Below, one piece after another: positions 18,063-27,787 of a stretch of 60,528 nucleotides of DNA (position 1 is the stretch's first letter; each line of letters begins with the position of its first letter). The position numbers were made by a program, and so were the translations under genes. Under the pieces are notes generated by a model that was not told where the DNA came from, did not search any database, and saw nothing but the letters and a program-made list of their open reading frames with translations. This DNA comes from Castellaniella defragrans_A. GTDB taxonomy: Bacteria > Pseudomonadota > Gammaproteobacteria > Burkholderiales > Burkholderiaceae_B. Location of the stretch: NCBI RefSeq assembly GCF_040394755.1, contig NZ_JBEBRQ010000012.1; one strand, given 5' to 3'.

Positions 18063-18794
18063 TTACCAGCCCAGCAGGGCTGTCGTCGCGGCGATCAGGA
18101 CCAGTCCCGCGGTTTCGGTGCGCAGCACCCGGGGACCCAGAGTGACCGGAACCAGTTCCGCAGCCCTCGCCATTGCCTGTTCGGCCTCGGACCAGCCGCC
18201 TTCCGGGCCGACCAGCAGGCTCAGTTGATCTCGCACAGGTTCGAGCGCTTGCGCCAGGGGCATGGCGCCCTCGGGATGACAGAACAGCGCCGGGCCATCC
18301 GCGGGTGTCAGCAGGCGCAACGCCTCGGCGAGAGGCAGAGGGGCGGCGATGGTCATCAGGCGGTTCCTGCCGCATTGCTCGCTGGCGGCGCGGGCGATGG
18401 CGCGCCAATGCGCCAGGCGCTTGTCCTGGCGGGAGCCGGTCAGGCGCAGGACGCTGCGTTCGGCGGCGATCGGGACCAGATGCGCGGCCCCGGCCTCGAC
18501 CGCTTTCTCGACGATCCAGTCCATCTTGTCGCCGCTGGCCAGGCCCTGCAGCAAAGTGATGCGTCCGGGCAACTCGCGCTCGATGGGGGCGTGCGCGCCG
18601 GTTTCTGCCCAGGTGCTTGCGCCGTCGGATTGCAGGGTGGCGGAATATTCACCGCCGCTGCCGTCGAACAGGACAACCGGTGTACCCGGCCGTAGGCGCA
18701 GCACCCGCAAGGCATGGTGGGCGAGCGCGTCGGGCAGTTCGATGCGGGCCTGGGGCGCCAGCGGTGTCGGGCAGTGGAAACGGGGTGCGGACAT
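18063..18794 (-). CDS. rsmE: 16S rRNA (uracil-1498-N3)-methyltransferase
   Basis: RsmE is a SPOUT-class methyltransferase acting on U1498 of 16S rRNA in the 30S subunit. The 243-residue product has the expected length. The N-terminal PUA-like part has HHALRVLRLRPG. The C-terminal knot region contains QGLASGDKMDWIVEKAVE, RAASEQCGRNR, the SAM-binding LLVGPEGGWSEAE and LGPRVLRTETAGL, all signatures of RsmE. It is convergent with the barstar-like gene (15-base gap) and divergent from tkt. Confidence 0.95.
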   Translation of the reverse strand: MSAPRFHCPTPLAPQARIELPDALAHHALRVLRLRPGTPVVLFDGSGGEYSATLQSDGASTWAETGAHAPIERELPGRITLLQGLASGDKMDWIVEKAVEAGAAHLVPIAAERSVLRLTGSRQDKRLAHWRAIARAASEQCGRNRLMTIAAPLPLAEALRLLTPADGPALFCHPEGAMPLAQALEPVRDQLSLLVGPEGGWSEAEQAMARAAELVPVTLGPRVLRTETAGLVLIAATTALLGW

Positions 18795-18870
18795 GCCGGG
18801 ATTTGCACGTGAATGGACTGAATAGGCGCCGGACGGTGCCTTGTCGGACTATAAACCGGATCGCCGGGGG

Positions 18871-18879
18871 TGGTAATAT
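18871..18879 (+). promoter_or_regulatory. Candidate extended -10 promoter for tkt
   Basis: TGGTAATAT is a TGN-TAATAT extended -10 element 60 bases before the tkt start, in a locally AT-rich stretch that stands out from the GC-rich surroundings. No good -35 hexamer lies 16-18 bases upstream, which extended -10 promoters can tolerate. This is pattern matching only. Confidence 0.4.
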
Positions 18880-18938
18880 TTACAACTTTAAAATCTTTTT
18901 TCAGCGAGCCCATTTTTTTGCGCCGCGCCCCGACATCT

Positions 18939-20981
18939 ATGAGCATCCCTGCCCCCGATCCCCGCATGGCCAACGTAATCCGCGTATTGGCCATGGATGC
19001 CGTCCAACAAGCCAATTCCGGGCATCCGGGGGCGCCGATGGGGATGGCGGATATCGCCCACGTGCTGTGGACGCGGCATCTGCGCCATAATCCGGCCGAT
19101 CCGGCCTGGGCCGACCGCGATCGCTTCGTGCTGTCCAACGGTCATGGGTCCATGCTGATCTATGCCTTGCTGCACCTCACCGGCTACGACCTGCCCATCG
19201 AGGAATTGCAGCGTTTCCGCCAATTGCATTCCCGCACGCCCGGCCATCCCGAGGTCGGCATCACTCCGGGTGTCGAAACGACGACCGGCCCCCTGGGCCA
19301 GGGGCTGGCCAATGCCGTGGGGATGGCGCTTGCCGAGGCGCTGCTGGCCCGCGAGTTCAATCGGCCCGGCTACGACGTCATCGGCCACAATACCTATGCC
19401 TTCGTCGGCGACGGTTGCCTGATGGAGGGCATCTCGCACGAGGCGTGTTCGCTGGCGGGGACCCTGGGCTTGTCGCGGCTGATCGTGTTCTACGACGACA
19501 ATGGCATCTCGATCGATGGCGAGGTGCGCGACTGGTTCGCCGACGATACGCCGGCGCGTTTCGAGGCCTACGGCTGGCAGGTCCTGCGCGGCGTCGATGG
19601 TCACGACATGGCTGCCATCGAGTCCGCCATCGTCCAGGCCCAGGCCAATGCCGCCGCGGGCCGGGGGCCGACCCTGGTGTGTTGCCGCACGGTCATCGGC
19701 AAGGGCGCGCCCAGCAAGGCCGGCACCGAAAAAGTTCACGGCGCCCCTCTGGGCGCGGACGAGATCGCCGCCGCGCGTCAGGCCATGGGCTGGACGCACG
19801 GTCCGTTCGAGATTCCGGACGAGGTCTACCAGTATTGGGACGGCCGCGAGCAGGGCGCTCGCCGCCAGGCCGACTGGGAGGCGCTGTTCGTCCGCTATGC
19901 CGGGGCCTACCCTGCCGAGGCAGCCGAGTTGCGCCGCCGCATGGCTGGCGATCTGCCGGCCGATTTTGCGCAACGCGCGGCCGAGGTGCTGCGCGCGACC
20001 CAGGACAAGGGCGAATCCATCGCCTCGCGCAAATCCTCGCAGCAGACCATCGAGGCTTTTGCCGCCTTCCTCCCGGAAATGCTGGGCGGTTCGGCCGACC
20101 TGACCGGTTCCAACTTCACCGACTGGAAGGGCGTCGCGCCGGTGCGCGCCGGCGAGGGCGGCATTCAGGCCGGGCGTCACATCAATTACGGCGTGCGCGA
20201 GTTCGGCATGGCGGCGATCATGAACGGCATGGCGCTGCATGGCGGCTACCTGCCTTTCGGCGGGACCTTCCTGACGTTCTCGGATTATTCCCGCAACGCC
20301 CTGCGCATGGCGGCCTTGATGCGCCAGCGTGTGATTCATGTCTTCACTCACGATTCGATCGGCCTGGGCGAGGACGGCCCCACCCACCAATCCATCGAGC
20401 ATGCCGGCAGTCTGCGCCTGATTCCCAATCTGCATATCTGGCGGCCCTGCGATACGACCGAGACCGCGGCCGCCTGGACGGCGGCGCTGGCGCGTCCTGC
20501 CAGCCTGGGCATGGCGGTGCGCGAGGGCGGCCCTTCGGCGCTGCTGCTGTCGCGCCAGAACCTCCCGTTCGTGGCGCGCGATGTCCAGACCACCGCGGCC
20601 ATCGCCCGTGGCGGCTACGTGCTGCGCGATGCGCCGGGCGCCCGCGCGGTGATCATCGCCACCGGGTCCGAGGTCGGCCTAGCCCTCGAGGCCCAGGACC
20701 TGCTGGCCGCCAAGGGTGTCGCCACGCGTGTCGTGTCCATGCCCTGCACCGAGGTGTTCGACGCCCAGACGGCCGAATGGCGCGCCGCCGTGCTGCCCGC
20801 CGGCCTGCCGCGCGTGGCCGTCGAGGCCGGCGGCACCGCCACCTGGTACAAATATGTCGGTTCCCAGGGGGCCGTCATCGGCATCGATACCTACGGCGAG
20901 TCCGCCCCGGCGGGTGTATTGTTCAAACATTTCAACCTGACGGCCGCGCACGTTGCCGCCACGGTCGAGCAGCTTTTGTAA
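18939..20981 (+). CDS. tkt: Transketolase
   Basis: Transketolase moves two-carbon ketol units between sugar phosphates in the pentose phosphate pathway, using thiamine diphosphate. With the ATG at 18939 (MSIPAPDPRMANVIR) the product is 680 residues, near the family norm. Signatures are QANSGHPGAPMGMADIAHVLW, the substrate histidines, the ThDP motif GDGCLMEGISHEA leading to the NDN-type metal ligands (FYDDNGISIDG), and the pyrimidine-domain SADLTGSN and THDSIGLGEDGPTHQ blocks. A start at 18966 is possible. It is first in a run tkt-gap-pgk; gap follows after 14 bases. Confidence 0.96.
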   Translation: MSIPAPDPRMANVIRVLAMDAVQQANSGHPGAPMGMADIAHVLWTRHLRHNPADPAWADRDRFVLSNGHGSMLIYALLHLTGYDLPIEELQRFRQLHSRTPGHPEVGITPGVETTTGPLGQGLANAVGMALAEALLAREFNRPGYDVIGHNTYAFVGDGCLMEGISHEACSLAGTLGLSRLIVFYDDNGISIDGEVRDWFADDTPARFEAYGWQVLRGVDGHDMAAIESAIVQAQANAAAGRGPTLVCCRTVIGKGAPSKAGTEKVHGAPLGADEIAAARQAMGWTHGPFEIPDEVYQYWDGREQGARRQADWEALFVRYAGAYPAEAAELRRRMAGDLPADFAQRAAEVLRATQDKGESIASRKSSQQTIEAFAAFLPEMLGGSADLTGSNFTDWKGVAPVRAGEGGIQAGRHINYGVREFGMAAIMNGMALHGGYLPFGGTFLTFSDYSRNALRMAALMRQRVIHVFTHDSIGLGEDGPTHQSIEHAGSLRLIPNLHIWRPCDTTETAAAWTAALARPASLGMAVREGGPSALLLSRQNLPFVARDVQTTAAIARGGYVLRDAPGARAVIIATGSEVGLALEAQDLLAAKGVATRVVSMPCTEVFDAQTAEWRAAVLPAGLPRVAVEAGGTATWYKYVGSQGAVIGIDTYGESAPAGVLFKHFNLTAAHVAATVEQLL

Positions 20982-20995
20982 ACAGGAGATCCATC

Positions 20996-22009
20996 ATGAC
21001 CATACGCGTGGCGATCAATGGCTATGGCCGCATCGGCCGCAACATCCTCCGGGCCCACTACGAGGACGGCAAACAGCACGATATCCAGATCGTGGCGATC
21101 AACGACCTGGGCGACCCCAAGGCCAATGCCCACCTCACCCGCTACGACACGGCCCATGGCCGCTTCCCGGGGACCGTCGAGGTCGATGGCGACAAGATGG
21201 TGGTCAATGGCGACCCCATCCGTGTGCTCGCCGAACGCGATCCGGCCAAGCTGCCCTGGGGCGAGCTCGGCGTGGACGTGGTGCTGGAATGCACGGGCTT
21301 TTTCACCTCCAAGGAAAAGGCCTCGGCCCATCTGAAGGGCGGCGCCAAGAAAGTCATCATCTCGGCGCCCGGCGGCAAGGACGTCGATGCCACCATTGTC
21401 TACGGCGTCAACCAGCAGGTCCTGAAGGCCTCCGACACCGTCATTTCGAACGCCTCCTGCACCACCAACTGTCTCGCGCCGCTGGTCTATGCGCTGAACA
21501 AGGAACTCGGCGTGGTCAACGGCCTGATGACCACGGTGCATGCCTATACCAACGACCAGGTGCTGACCGACGTCTACCACTCGGACCTGCGCCGCGCGCG
21601 TTCCGCCACGCAAAGCATGATCCCGACCAAGACCGGCGCGGCCTCCGCCGTCGGTCTGGTGCTGCCCGAGCTCAACGGCAAGCTCGACGGCTACGCCATC
21701 CGCGTGCCGACGATCAACGTGTCCATCGTCGACCTGACCTTCGTCGCTGCGCGCGCGACGACCGTCGAGGAGGTGAACGGCATCCTCGAGGCGGCCGCCA
21801 ATGGCCCCCTGAAAGGCATCCTCGCCTACACCACCGAGCCGCTGGTGTCGGTCGATTTCAACCATACCGCGGTCTCCAGCACGGTGGATGCGGGCCTGAC
21901 CAAGGTGTCCGAGGGCACGCTGGTCAAGGTCGGTTCCTGGTACGACAATGAGTGGGGCTTCTCCAACCGCATGCTCGACACCACTGTCGCCCTGATGGCT
22001 GCCAAGTAG
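20996..22009 (+). CDS. gap: Glyceraldehyde-3-phosphate dehydrogenase, type I
   Basis: GapA oxidises glyceraldehyde-3-phosphate to 1,3-bisphosphoglycerate with NAD in glycolysis and the reverse in gluconeogenesis. The 337-residue product starts MTIRVAINGYGRIGRNILR, the Rossmann loop. The catalytic cysteine is C155 in SNASCTTNCLAP, and TTVHAYTNDQ supplies the catalytic histidine. The C terminus carries WYDNEWGFSNRMLD. AGGAG (20984-20988) precedes the ATG by 7 bases. It is 14 bases from tkt, and a strong hairpin separates it from pgk. Confidence 0.97.
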   Translation: MTIRVAINGYGRIGRNILRAHYEDGKQHDIQIVAINDLGDPKANAHLTRYDTAHGRFPGTVEVDGDKMVVNGDPIRVLAERDPAKLPWGELGVDVVLECTGFFTSKEKASAHLKGGAKKVIISAPGGKDVDATIVYGVNQQVLKASDTVISNASCTTNCLAPLVYALNKELGVVNGLMTTVHAYTNDQVLTDVYHSDLRRARSATQSMIPTKTGAASAVGLVLPELNGKLDGYAIRVPTINVSIVDLTFVAARATTVEEVNGILEAAANGPLKGILAYTTEPLVSVDFNHTAVSSTVDAGLTKVSEGTLVKVGSWYDNEWGFSNRMLDTTVALMAAK

Positions 22010-22023
22010 GATCGGCGCAACCG

Positions 22024-22051
22024 GACGAGGGCGGGGCAACCCGCCCTCGTC
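22024..22051 (+). terminator. Perfect 12-bp hairpin with GCAA loop between gap and pgk
   Basis: GACGAGGGCGGG (22024-22035) pairs perfectly with CCCGCCCTCGTC (22040-22051) around the tetraloop GCAA, a stable GNRA type. It starts 14 bases after the gap stop and ends 23 bases before the pgk start. No T run follows (GTATCCTCG), so full termination is unlikely; a partial terminator or an RNA-stabilising/processing element that sets gap above pgk expression is more plausible. Confidence 0.6.
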
Positions 22052-22074
22052 GTATCCTCGTCCTGGAGCTCTCC

Positions 22075-23271
22075 ATGTCATTTTCTGTTCTGACCCTGTC
22101 GGGCCTCGCGCAATCGGGGGCCCTGGCGGGCAAAAAGGTTTTCATACGATCCGATTTGAATGTGCCTCTGGACCAGGGGCGCATCACCGAGGATACGCGC
22201 GTGCGCGCCTCGGTGCCGGCCATCCGCATGGCTCTGGATGCCGGGGCGGCCGTCATGGTGACTTCGCACCTGGGGCGCCCCAAGGAAGGCATCCTGAATC
22301 CCGAGGACTCGCTCGAACCCGTGGCCCGGCGCCTGGCCGAGTTGCTCGGGCAGTCCGTGCGCCTGGCGCGGGATTGGGTCGATGGCGTGCAGGTTGCGCC
22401 GGGCGAGGTCGTCCTGCTCGAGAACTGCCGCGTCAATCCCGGGGAAAAGAAGAACGATCCCGGACTGGCGCGCCGCATGGCCGCGCTGTGCGATGTGTAT
22501 GTGAACGATGCTTTCGGCACGGCGCATCGCGCCGAGGCGACCACCGAGGGGATCGCGCGTTTCGCCCCCGTGGCCTGCGCCGGCCCCTTGCTCGAAGCCG
22601 AGCTGGCGGCGCTGGGCAAGGCCCTGGAGGCGCCGCGCCGTCCGATGGTGGCCATCGTCGGCGGTTCCAAGGTCTCGACCAAACTGTCCATCCTGCAATC
22701 CCTGGCCGAGCGTGTCGATCAACTGATCGTCGGCGGTGGCATCGCCAATACATTCATGCTGGCTGCCGGACTGCCCATCGGCAAGTCTCTGGCCGAACCC
22801 GATCAGGTCGACCAGGCGCGTGCGGTCATCGATGCCATGCGGGCGCGTGGCGTCGAGGTGCCGATTCCCGAGGACGTCGTGGTCGCCCAGGCCTTTTCGG
22901 CGGATGCGCCGGCGACGGTCAAGAATGCGGCCGATGTCGGCGCCGAGGACCTGATCCTGGACATCGGGCCGCGCACCGCGGCGCGTCTGGCCGCGCAGCT
23001 GCGGGCGGCGGGCACCATCGTCTGGAACGGGCCGGTGGGTGTGTTCGAGTTCGACGCTTTCGCCGGCGGCACCCAGGCGATCGCCGAGGCCATCGCAGCG
23101 TCGGATGGGTTCTCGATCGCGGGCGGCGGGGATACTCTGGCGGCCATCGCAAAATTTGGTATCGCCGACCGGGTCGGTTATATCTCGACGGGTGGCGGCG
23201 CCTTCCTGGAGTTCCTCGAAGGCAAGTCGCTGCCCGCGGTGGCGGCGTTGCGTGAGCGGGCGGCCGCGTAG
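22075..23271 (+). CDS. pgk: Phosphoglycerate kinase
   Basis: Pgk transfers phosphate between 1,3-bisphosphoglycerate and ADP. The 398-residue product has the family length. Visible motifs are KKVFIRSDLNVPLDQG (substrate-binding Asp/Asn), TSHLGRPKEG, the LLENCRVNPGEKKND stretch, NDAFGTAHR, GGSKVSTKL with the nucleotide lysine, and the C-terminal SIAGGGDTLAAI ATP loop. The chosen ATG at 22075 has a TGGAG 7 bases upstream; codons upstream are in-frame read-through from inside gap. The gap-pgk hairpin lies just before its ribosome binding site. Confidence 0.97.
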   Translation: MSFSVLTLSGLAQSGALAGKKVFIRSDLNVPLDQGRITEDTRVRASVPAIRMALDAGAAVMVTSHLGRPKEGILNPEDSLEPVARRLAELLGQSVRLARDWVDGVQVAPGEVVLLENCRVNPGEKKNDPGLARRMAALCDVYVNDAFGTAHRAEATTEGIARFAPVACAGPLLEAELAALGKALEAPRRPMVAIVGGSKVSTKLSILQSLAERVDQLIVGGGIANTFMLAAGLPIGKSLAEPDQVDQARAVIDAMRARGVEVPIPEDVVVAQAFSADAPATVKNAADVGAEDLILDIGPRTAARLAAQLRAAGTIVWNGPVGVFEFDAFAGGTQAIAEAIAASDGFSIAGGGDTLAAIAKFGIADRVGYISTGGGAFLEFLEGKSLPAVAALRERAAA

Positions 23272-23314
23272 CGTCGGCGCCTCGCCGTTTCTTCATTGGC
23301 CCCTGGAGTCCATC

Positions 23315-23935
23315 ATGTTCGACAGGTTTCCCTTGCGGCGCAGTCATCCCGACGAGTTGCTGGTCGGCCTCGTCTCTGTTTCTGATCGCGCATCTTCGGG
23401 AGCCTATCAGGACCAGGGCATTCCCGCGCTGGAGGACTGGTTGCGCGGCGCTCTCACGCGCGCGCCGCAGGTCGTCGCGCGCCTGATTCCCGACGAGCGC
23501 GAGCGGATCGCCGCCACACTGCGCGAGCTCGTCGACGAGGCCCGCTGCGATCTGGTGTTGACCACAGGCGGCACCGGCCCCACCCGCCGCGACGTCACGC
23601 CCGAGGCCACCCTCGATGTCGCCAGCCGCGAAATGCCCGGCTTTGCCGAGCAGATGCGCCAGGTCAGTCTGCGTTTCGTCCCGACCGCCATTCTGTCGCG
23701 CCAGGTCGCGGTCATTCGCGAGCTGGCCGACCATGCGGCCCTGATCATCAATCTGCCGGGGCAGCCCAAGGCCATCCGGGAAACCCTCGAAGGCCTGCGC
23801 GGCGCGGACGGATCGGTGCAGGTGCCGGGGGTGTTTGCCGCGGTGCCGTACTGCCTGGATCTGATTGGGGGGCCCTATGTCGAAACGCATGGAACGGTCG
23901 TCGAGGCGTTCCGGCCCAAGTCCGCGCGGCGTTGA
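23315..23935 (+). CDS. mogA: Molybdopterin adenylyltransferase (MogA)
   Basis: MogA adenylates molybdopterin before molybdate insertion in molybdenum cofactor synthesis. The 206-residue product (E. coli MogA 195) has VGLVSVSDRASSGAYQDQGIP near the N terminus, the MoCF-biosynthesis loop LTTGGTGPTRRDVTPEAT, and the INLPGQPKAIRETL stretch, which together fit MogA better than the shorter MoaB. TGGAG lies 6 bases before the ATG at 23315. It is 43 bases after pgk and 159 bases before fba, an unusual place for a cofactor gene between glycolytic genes. Confidence 0.9.
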   Translation: MFDRFPLRRSHPDELLVGLVSVSDRASSGAYQDQGIPALEDWLRGALTRAPQVVARLIPDERERIAATLRELVDEARCDLVLTTGGTGPTRRDVTPEATLDVASREMPGFAEQMRQVSLRFVPTAILSRQVAVIRELADHAALIINLPGQPKAIRETLEGLRGADGSVQVPGVFAAVPYCLDLIGGPYVETHGTVVEAFRPKSARR

Positions 23936-24094
23936 TGGGCAGGGCGGTCGCCGTCCGCTCGCGGGTGGTTTTTCATTTCCCGGGCACGGGCCCGAACCGT
24001 CCGGATTTGTTCAGCATCAATTCACGTTCCGCCTTAAAATCTCAGTAGTAGATTCAGCTTTCTTTCATCCATTCTCATTTTGGAGGTTCTCCTC

Positions 24095-25159
24095 ATGGCT
24101 CTGGTTTCCATGCGTCAGCTCCTCGATCACGCAGCCGAGCACGGCTACGGGATTCCCGCGTTCAACGTCAACAACCTCGAGCAGGTCCAGGCCATCATGG
24201 AGGCGGCTGCCCAGACCGACAGCCCGGTGATCATGCAGGCCTCGGCTGGCGCTCGCAAGTACGCCGGCGAGGGCTTTCTCAAATACCTCATCCAGGCCGC
24301 CGTCGAGTCCTACCCCCACATCCCCGTGGTCATGCACCAGGACCACGGCCAGTCGCCCGATGTCTGCCGCGGCGCCATCGGCCTCGGATTCTCCAGCGTC
24401 ATGATGGATGGCTCCCTCATGGCTGACGGCAAGACCATTTCTTCTTACGAATACAACATGGACGTCACCCGCCAGGTCGTCGAGATGGCGCACAAGCTCG
24501 GCGTGACTGTCGAGGGCGAGCTCGGCTGCCTGGGCTCTCTCGAGACCATGAAGGGCGACAAAGAGGATGGTCATGGCGCCGAAGGCACGATGACCATGGA
24601 CCAGCTCCTGACCGATCCCGAGCAGGCCGCCGACTTCGTCAAGCAGACCCAGCTCGACGCGCTGGCCATCGCCATCGGCACCAGTCATGGCGCCTACAAG
24701 TTCACCCGCAAGCCCACCGGCGACATCCTGTCGATCGCGCGGATCAAGGAAATCCACGCCCGCCTGCCCAATACCCATCTGGTCATGCATGGCAGCTCCA
24801 GCGTGCCCCAGGAACTGCTGGCCGAGATCCGCCAGTTCGGCGGCGACATGAAGGAAACCTACGGCGTGCCCGTCGAGGAGCTCCAGGAGGCCATCAAATA
24901 TGGTGTGCGCAAGGTCAATATCGACACCGACATCCGTTTGTCGATGACTGGCGCCATCCGCCGCTTCATGGCCGAGAATCCGTCCAAGTTCGACCCGCGC
25001 GATTACCTCAAGCCCGCGCGCGAGGCCGCCAAAAAAATCTGCCTGGCGCGCTACGAGCAATTCGGCACTGCCGGCAACGCGTCCAAGATCAAGGCCGTGC
25101 CTTTGGACGAGATGGCGCGCCGCTACGCCGCTGGCGAGCTCAAACAGGTCGTGCAATAA
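24095..25159 (+). CDS. fba: Fructose-bisphosphate aldolase, class II
   Basis: Class II (zinc) aldolase splits fructose-1,6-bisphosphate reversibly; it also acts on sedoheptulose bisphosphate in relatives of the CbbA type. The 354-residue product starts MALVSMRQLLDHAAEHGYGIPAFNVNN (here split: residues 1-17 and the AFNVNN motif), has the zinc site VVMHQDHGQSPD, the VEGELGCLGSLE motif and MHGSSSVPQ, then VRKVNIDTDIRLSMTG. GGAGG is 8 bases upstream of the ATG. The 159 bases before it are AT-richer and hold a TAAAAT (24035-24040), so it may have its own promoter. Confidence 0.96.
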   Translation: MALVSMRQLLDHAAEHGYGIPAFNVNNLEQVQAIMEAAAQTDSPVIMQASAGARKYAGEGFLKYLIQAAVESYPHIPVVMHQDHGQSPDVCRGAIGLGFSSVMMDGSLMADGKTISSYEYNMDVTRQVVEMAHKLGVTVEGELGCLGSLETMKGDKEDGHGAEGTMTMDQLLTDPEQAADFVKQTQLDALAIAIGTSHGAYKFTRKPTGDILSIARIKEIHARLPNTHLVMHGSSSVPQELLAEIRQFGGDMKETYGVPVEELQEAIKYGVRKVNIDTDIRLSMTGAIRRFMAENPSKFDPRDYLKPAREAAKKICLARYEQFGTAGNASKIKAVPLDEMARRYAAGELKQVVQ

Positions 25160-25212
25160 GACGGCCCGCCCGAGGCGATCGAAACCAGCCCTCCAATCCC
25201 AACAGGAACCGA

Positions 25213-26096
<884 letters not shown>

Positions 26097-26100
<4 letters not shown>

Positions 26101-26609
26101 GCGCAGCCGATGTCGTGGCGCCGCGCGTCGGCCTGATCATGGGCTCGTCCAGCGACTGGGACATCATGCGTCATGCCGCCGCCGTACTCGACGATTTCGG
26201 CGTGGCCTACGAATCCCGTGTCGTGTCCGCCCATCGCATGCCGCTCGACATGGTGGACTACGGTGCCCAGGCGCATGGCCGCGGCCTGCGCGCCATCATC
26301 GCGGGGGCGGGCGGCGCCGCCCACCTGCCAGGCATGATGGCAGCCCTGACGCCGGTGCCGGTATTCGGCGTGCCCGTGCCCTCGCGTTACCTGCGCGGTG
26401 AGGATTCCCTGTTGTCCATCGTGCAGATGCCGCGCGGCGTTCCTGTGGCGACTTTCGCCATCGGCGAGGCCGGGGCGTCCAACGCCGCTCTGCATGCGGT
26501 CGCCAATCTTGCGATGCACGATGCCGGGCTGCTCGAGCGCTTGCAGGCCTGGCGCGCTCGCCAGACCGAGGCTGCGCGCGCCATGATCGTCCCGCCCGTG
26601 GAAAACTGA
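26097..26609 (+). CDS. purE: N5-carboxyaminoimidazole ribonucleotide mutase
   Basis: PurE class I converts N5-CAIR to CAIR, the step after PurK. The 170-residue product has the phosphate loop IMGSSSDWDIM, the catalytic VVSAHRMP histidine, and GAGGAAHLPGM, with the VPVFGVPVPSRYL stretch near the C-terminal third. The ATG at 26097 overlaps the purC stop as ATGA, and the purE stop shares a base with the purK start, so expression is coupled. Presence of PurK next door shows it is the class I (N5-CAIR) enzyme. Confidence 0.96.
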
Positions 26610-27787
26610 TGCCGGCCGTTGGATCGCCGGCCATCGCGCCGCTGCCGCCGGGCGCCTGGCTGGGCATACTGGGCGGCGGCCAGCTTGGCCGCATGTTCTG
26701 CCATGCCGCCCAGGCGCTGGGCTACCGGGTCGCCGTTCTCGATCCGGCCGAGACCTGTCCGGCCGGCATGGTTGCCGACTGCCACCTGCGCGCCGCCTAT
26801 GACGACCCCGATGCCCTCGACCGTCTGGCCGATTTGTGCGCGGCGGTCAGCACCGAGTTCGAGAATGTTCCCGCCGACAGCCTGCGCCGCCTGGCGCGGC
26901 GCGTGCGCGTCACCCCAGGCGGCGATGCCGTCGCCGTGGCGCAGGATCGCATAGCGGAAAAGGCCTTCATCCGCGAGGCCGGCGTGCCCGTCGCGCCGTA
27001 TGCGGCAGTTTGCGGCGAGGGCGACATCCTTGGGGCGCCCGGGGACCTGTTTCCAGGCATTCTCAAGGCCGCGCGCCTGGGGTACGACGGCAAGGGCCAG
27101 GCGCGTGTCGCCGACCGCGCGCAGGCCCTGGCGGCGTTTGGGGATCTGGGCGGCGTGCCCTGTGTGCTCGAGGCGCTGCAACCGCTCGACTATGAAATTT
27201 CTGTCGTCGTGGTGCGCGACGCCCATGATGCGGTCGTCACGTTTCCACCGGCGCGCAATACGCACCGCGATGGCATCCTGGCATTGTCCCTCGTCGATGG
27301 CGTGATCGATGCGCGCGTGGCGGACCAGGCCCGGACGCATGCCGTGCGGCTGGCGCGCCAGTTGGACTATCAAGGCGTGCTGTGCGTCGAGTTCTTCGTG
27401 CTGGCCGGGGACCGGATCATCGTCAACGAGATCGCGCCCCGGCCGCATAACAGCGGTCACTACACGCAGGATGCGTGTCTGGTGAGTCAGTTCGAGCAGC
27501 AGGCCCGGGTCATGGCCGGCCTGCCGATCGGCAATACGGATTTGCTGCGTCCGGCCGCCATGCTCAACCTCCTGGGCGACCTGTGGTTCGGCCCGGATGG
27601 CGCGCACCGCGAGCCCGATTGGGCCGCCGTGCTGGCGGTGCCGGGCGTGCGTCTGCACCTGTATGGCAAGACCGAGCCCCGGCCGGCGCGCAAGATGGGG
27701 CACGTCAATATTCTTGGCGACGATGCCTGCCAACTGCGCGGACGCATCGCGCGCGTGGCCGCGGCATTGGGACTGCCCGATGCGTGA
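26609..27787 (+). CDS. purK: N5-carboxyaminoimidazole ribonucleotide synthase
   Basis: PurK is the ATP-grasp ligase that carboxylates AIR with bicarbonate. The 392-residue product shows ILGGGQLGRMFCHAAQALG near the N terminus (residues 20-38), EFENVP, the LGYDGKGQ loop of the ATP-grasp fold, VCVEFFVL-type metal site and NEIAPRPHNSGHYTQDAC. It starts on the last base of the purE stop codon and ends inside the tsaC start (8-base overlap). Confidence 0.96.
   Translation: MPAVGSPAIAPLPPGAWLGILGGGQLGRMFCHAAQALGYRVAVLDPAETCPAGMVADCHLRAAYDDPDALDRLADLCAAVSTEFENVPADSLRRLARRVRVTPGGDAVAVAQDRIAEKAFIREAGVPVAPYAAVCGEGDILGAPGDLFPGILKAARLGYDGKGQARVADRAQALAAFGDLGGVPCVLEALQPLDYEISVVVVRDAHDAVVTFPPARNTHRDGILALSLVDGVIDARVADQARTHAVRLARQLDYQGVLCVEFFVLAGDRIIVNEIAPRPHNSGHYTQDACLVSQFEQQARVMAGLPIGNTDLLRPAAMLNLLGDLWFGPDGAHREPDWAAVLAVPGVRLHLYGKTEPRPARKMGHVNILGDDACQLRGRIARVAAALGLPDA

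Noticed and set aside
24007..24040. Sigma-70 promoter before fba (TTGTTC and TAAAAT)
   Set aside because: The hexamers are 22 bases apart, too far for a normal promoter; TAAAAT alone is weak evidence.
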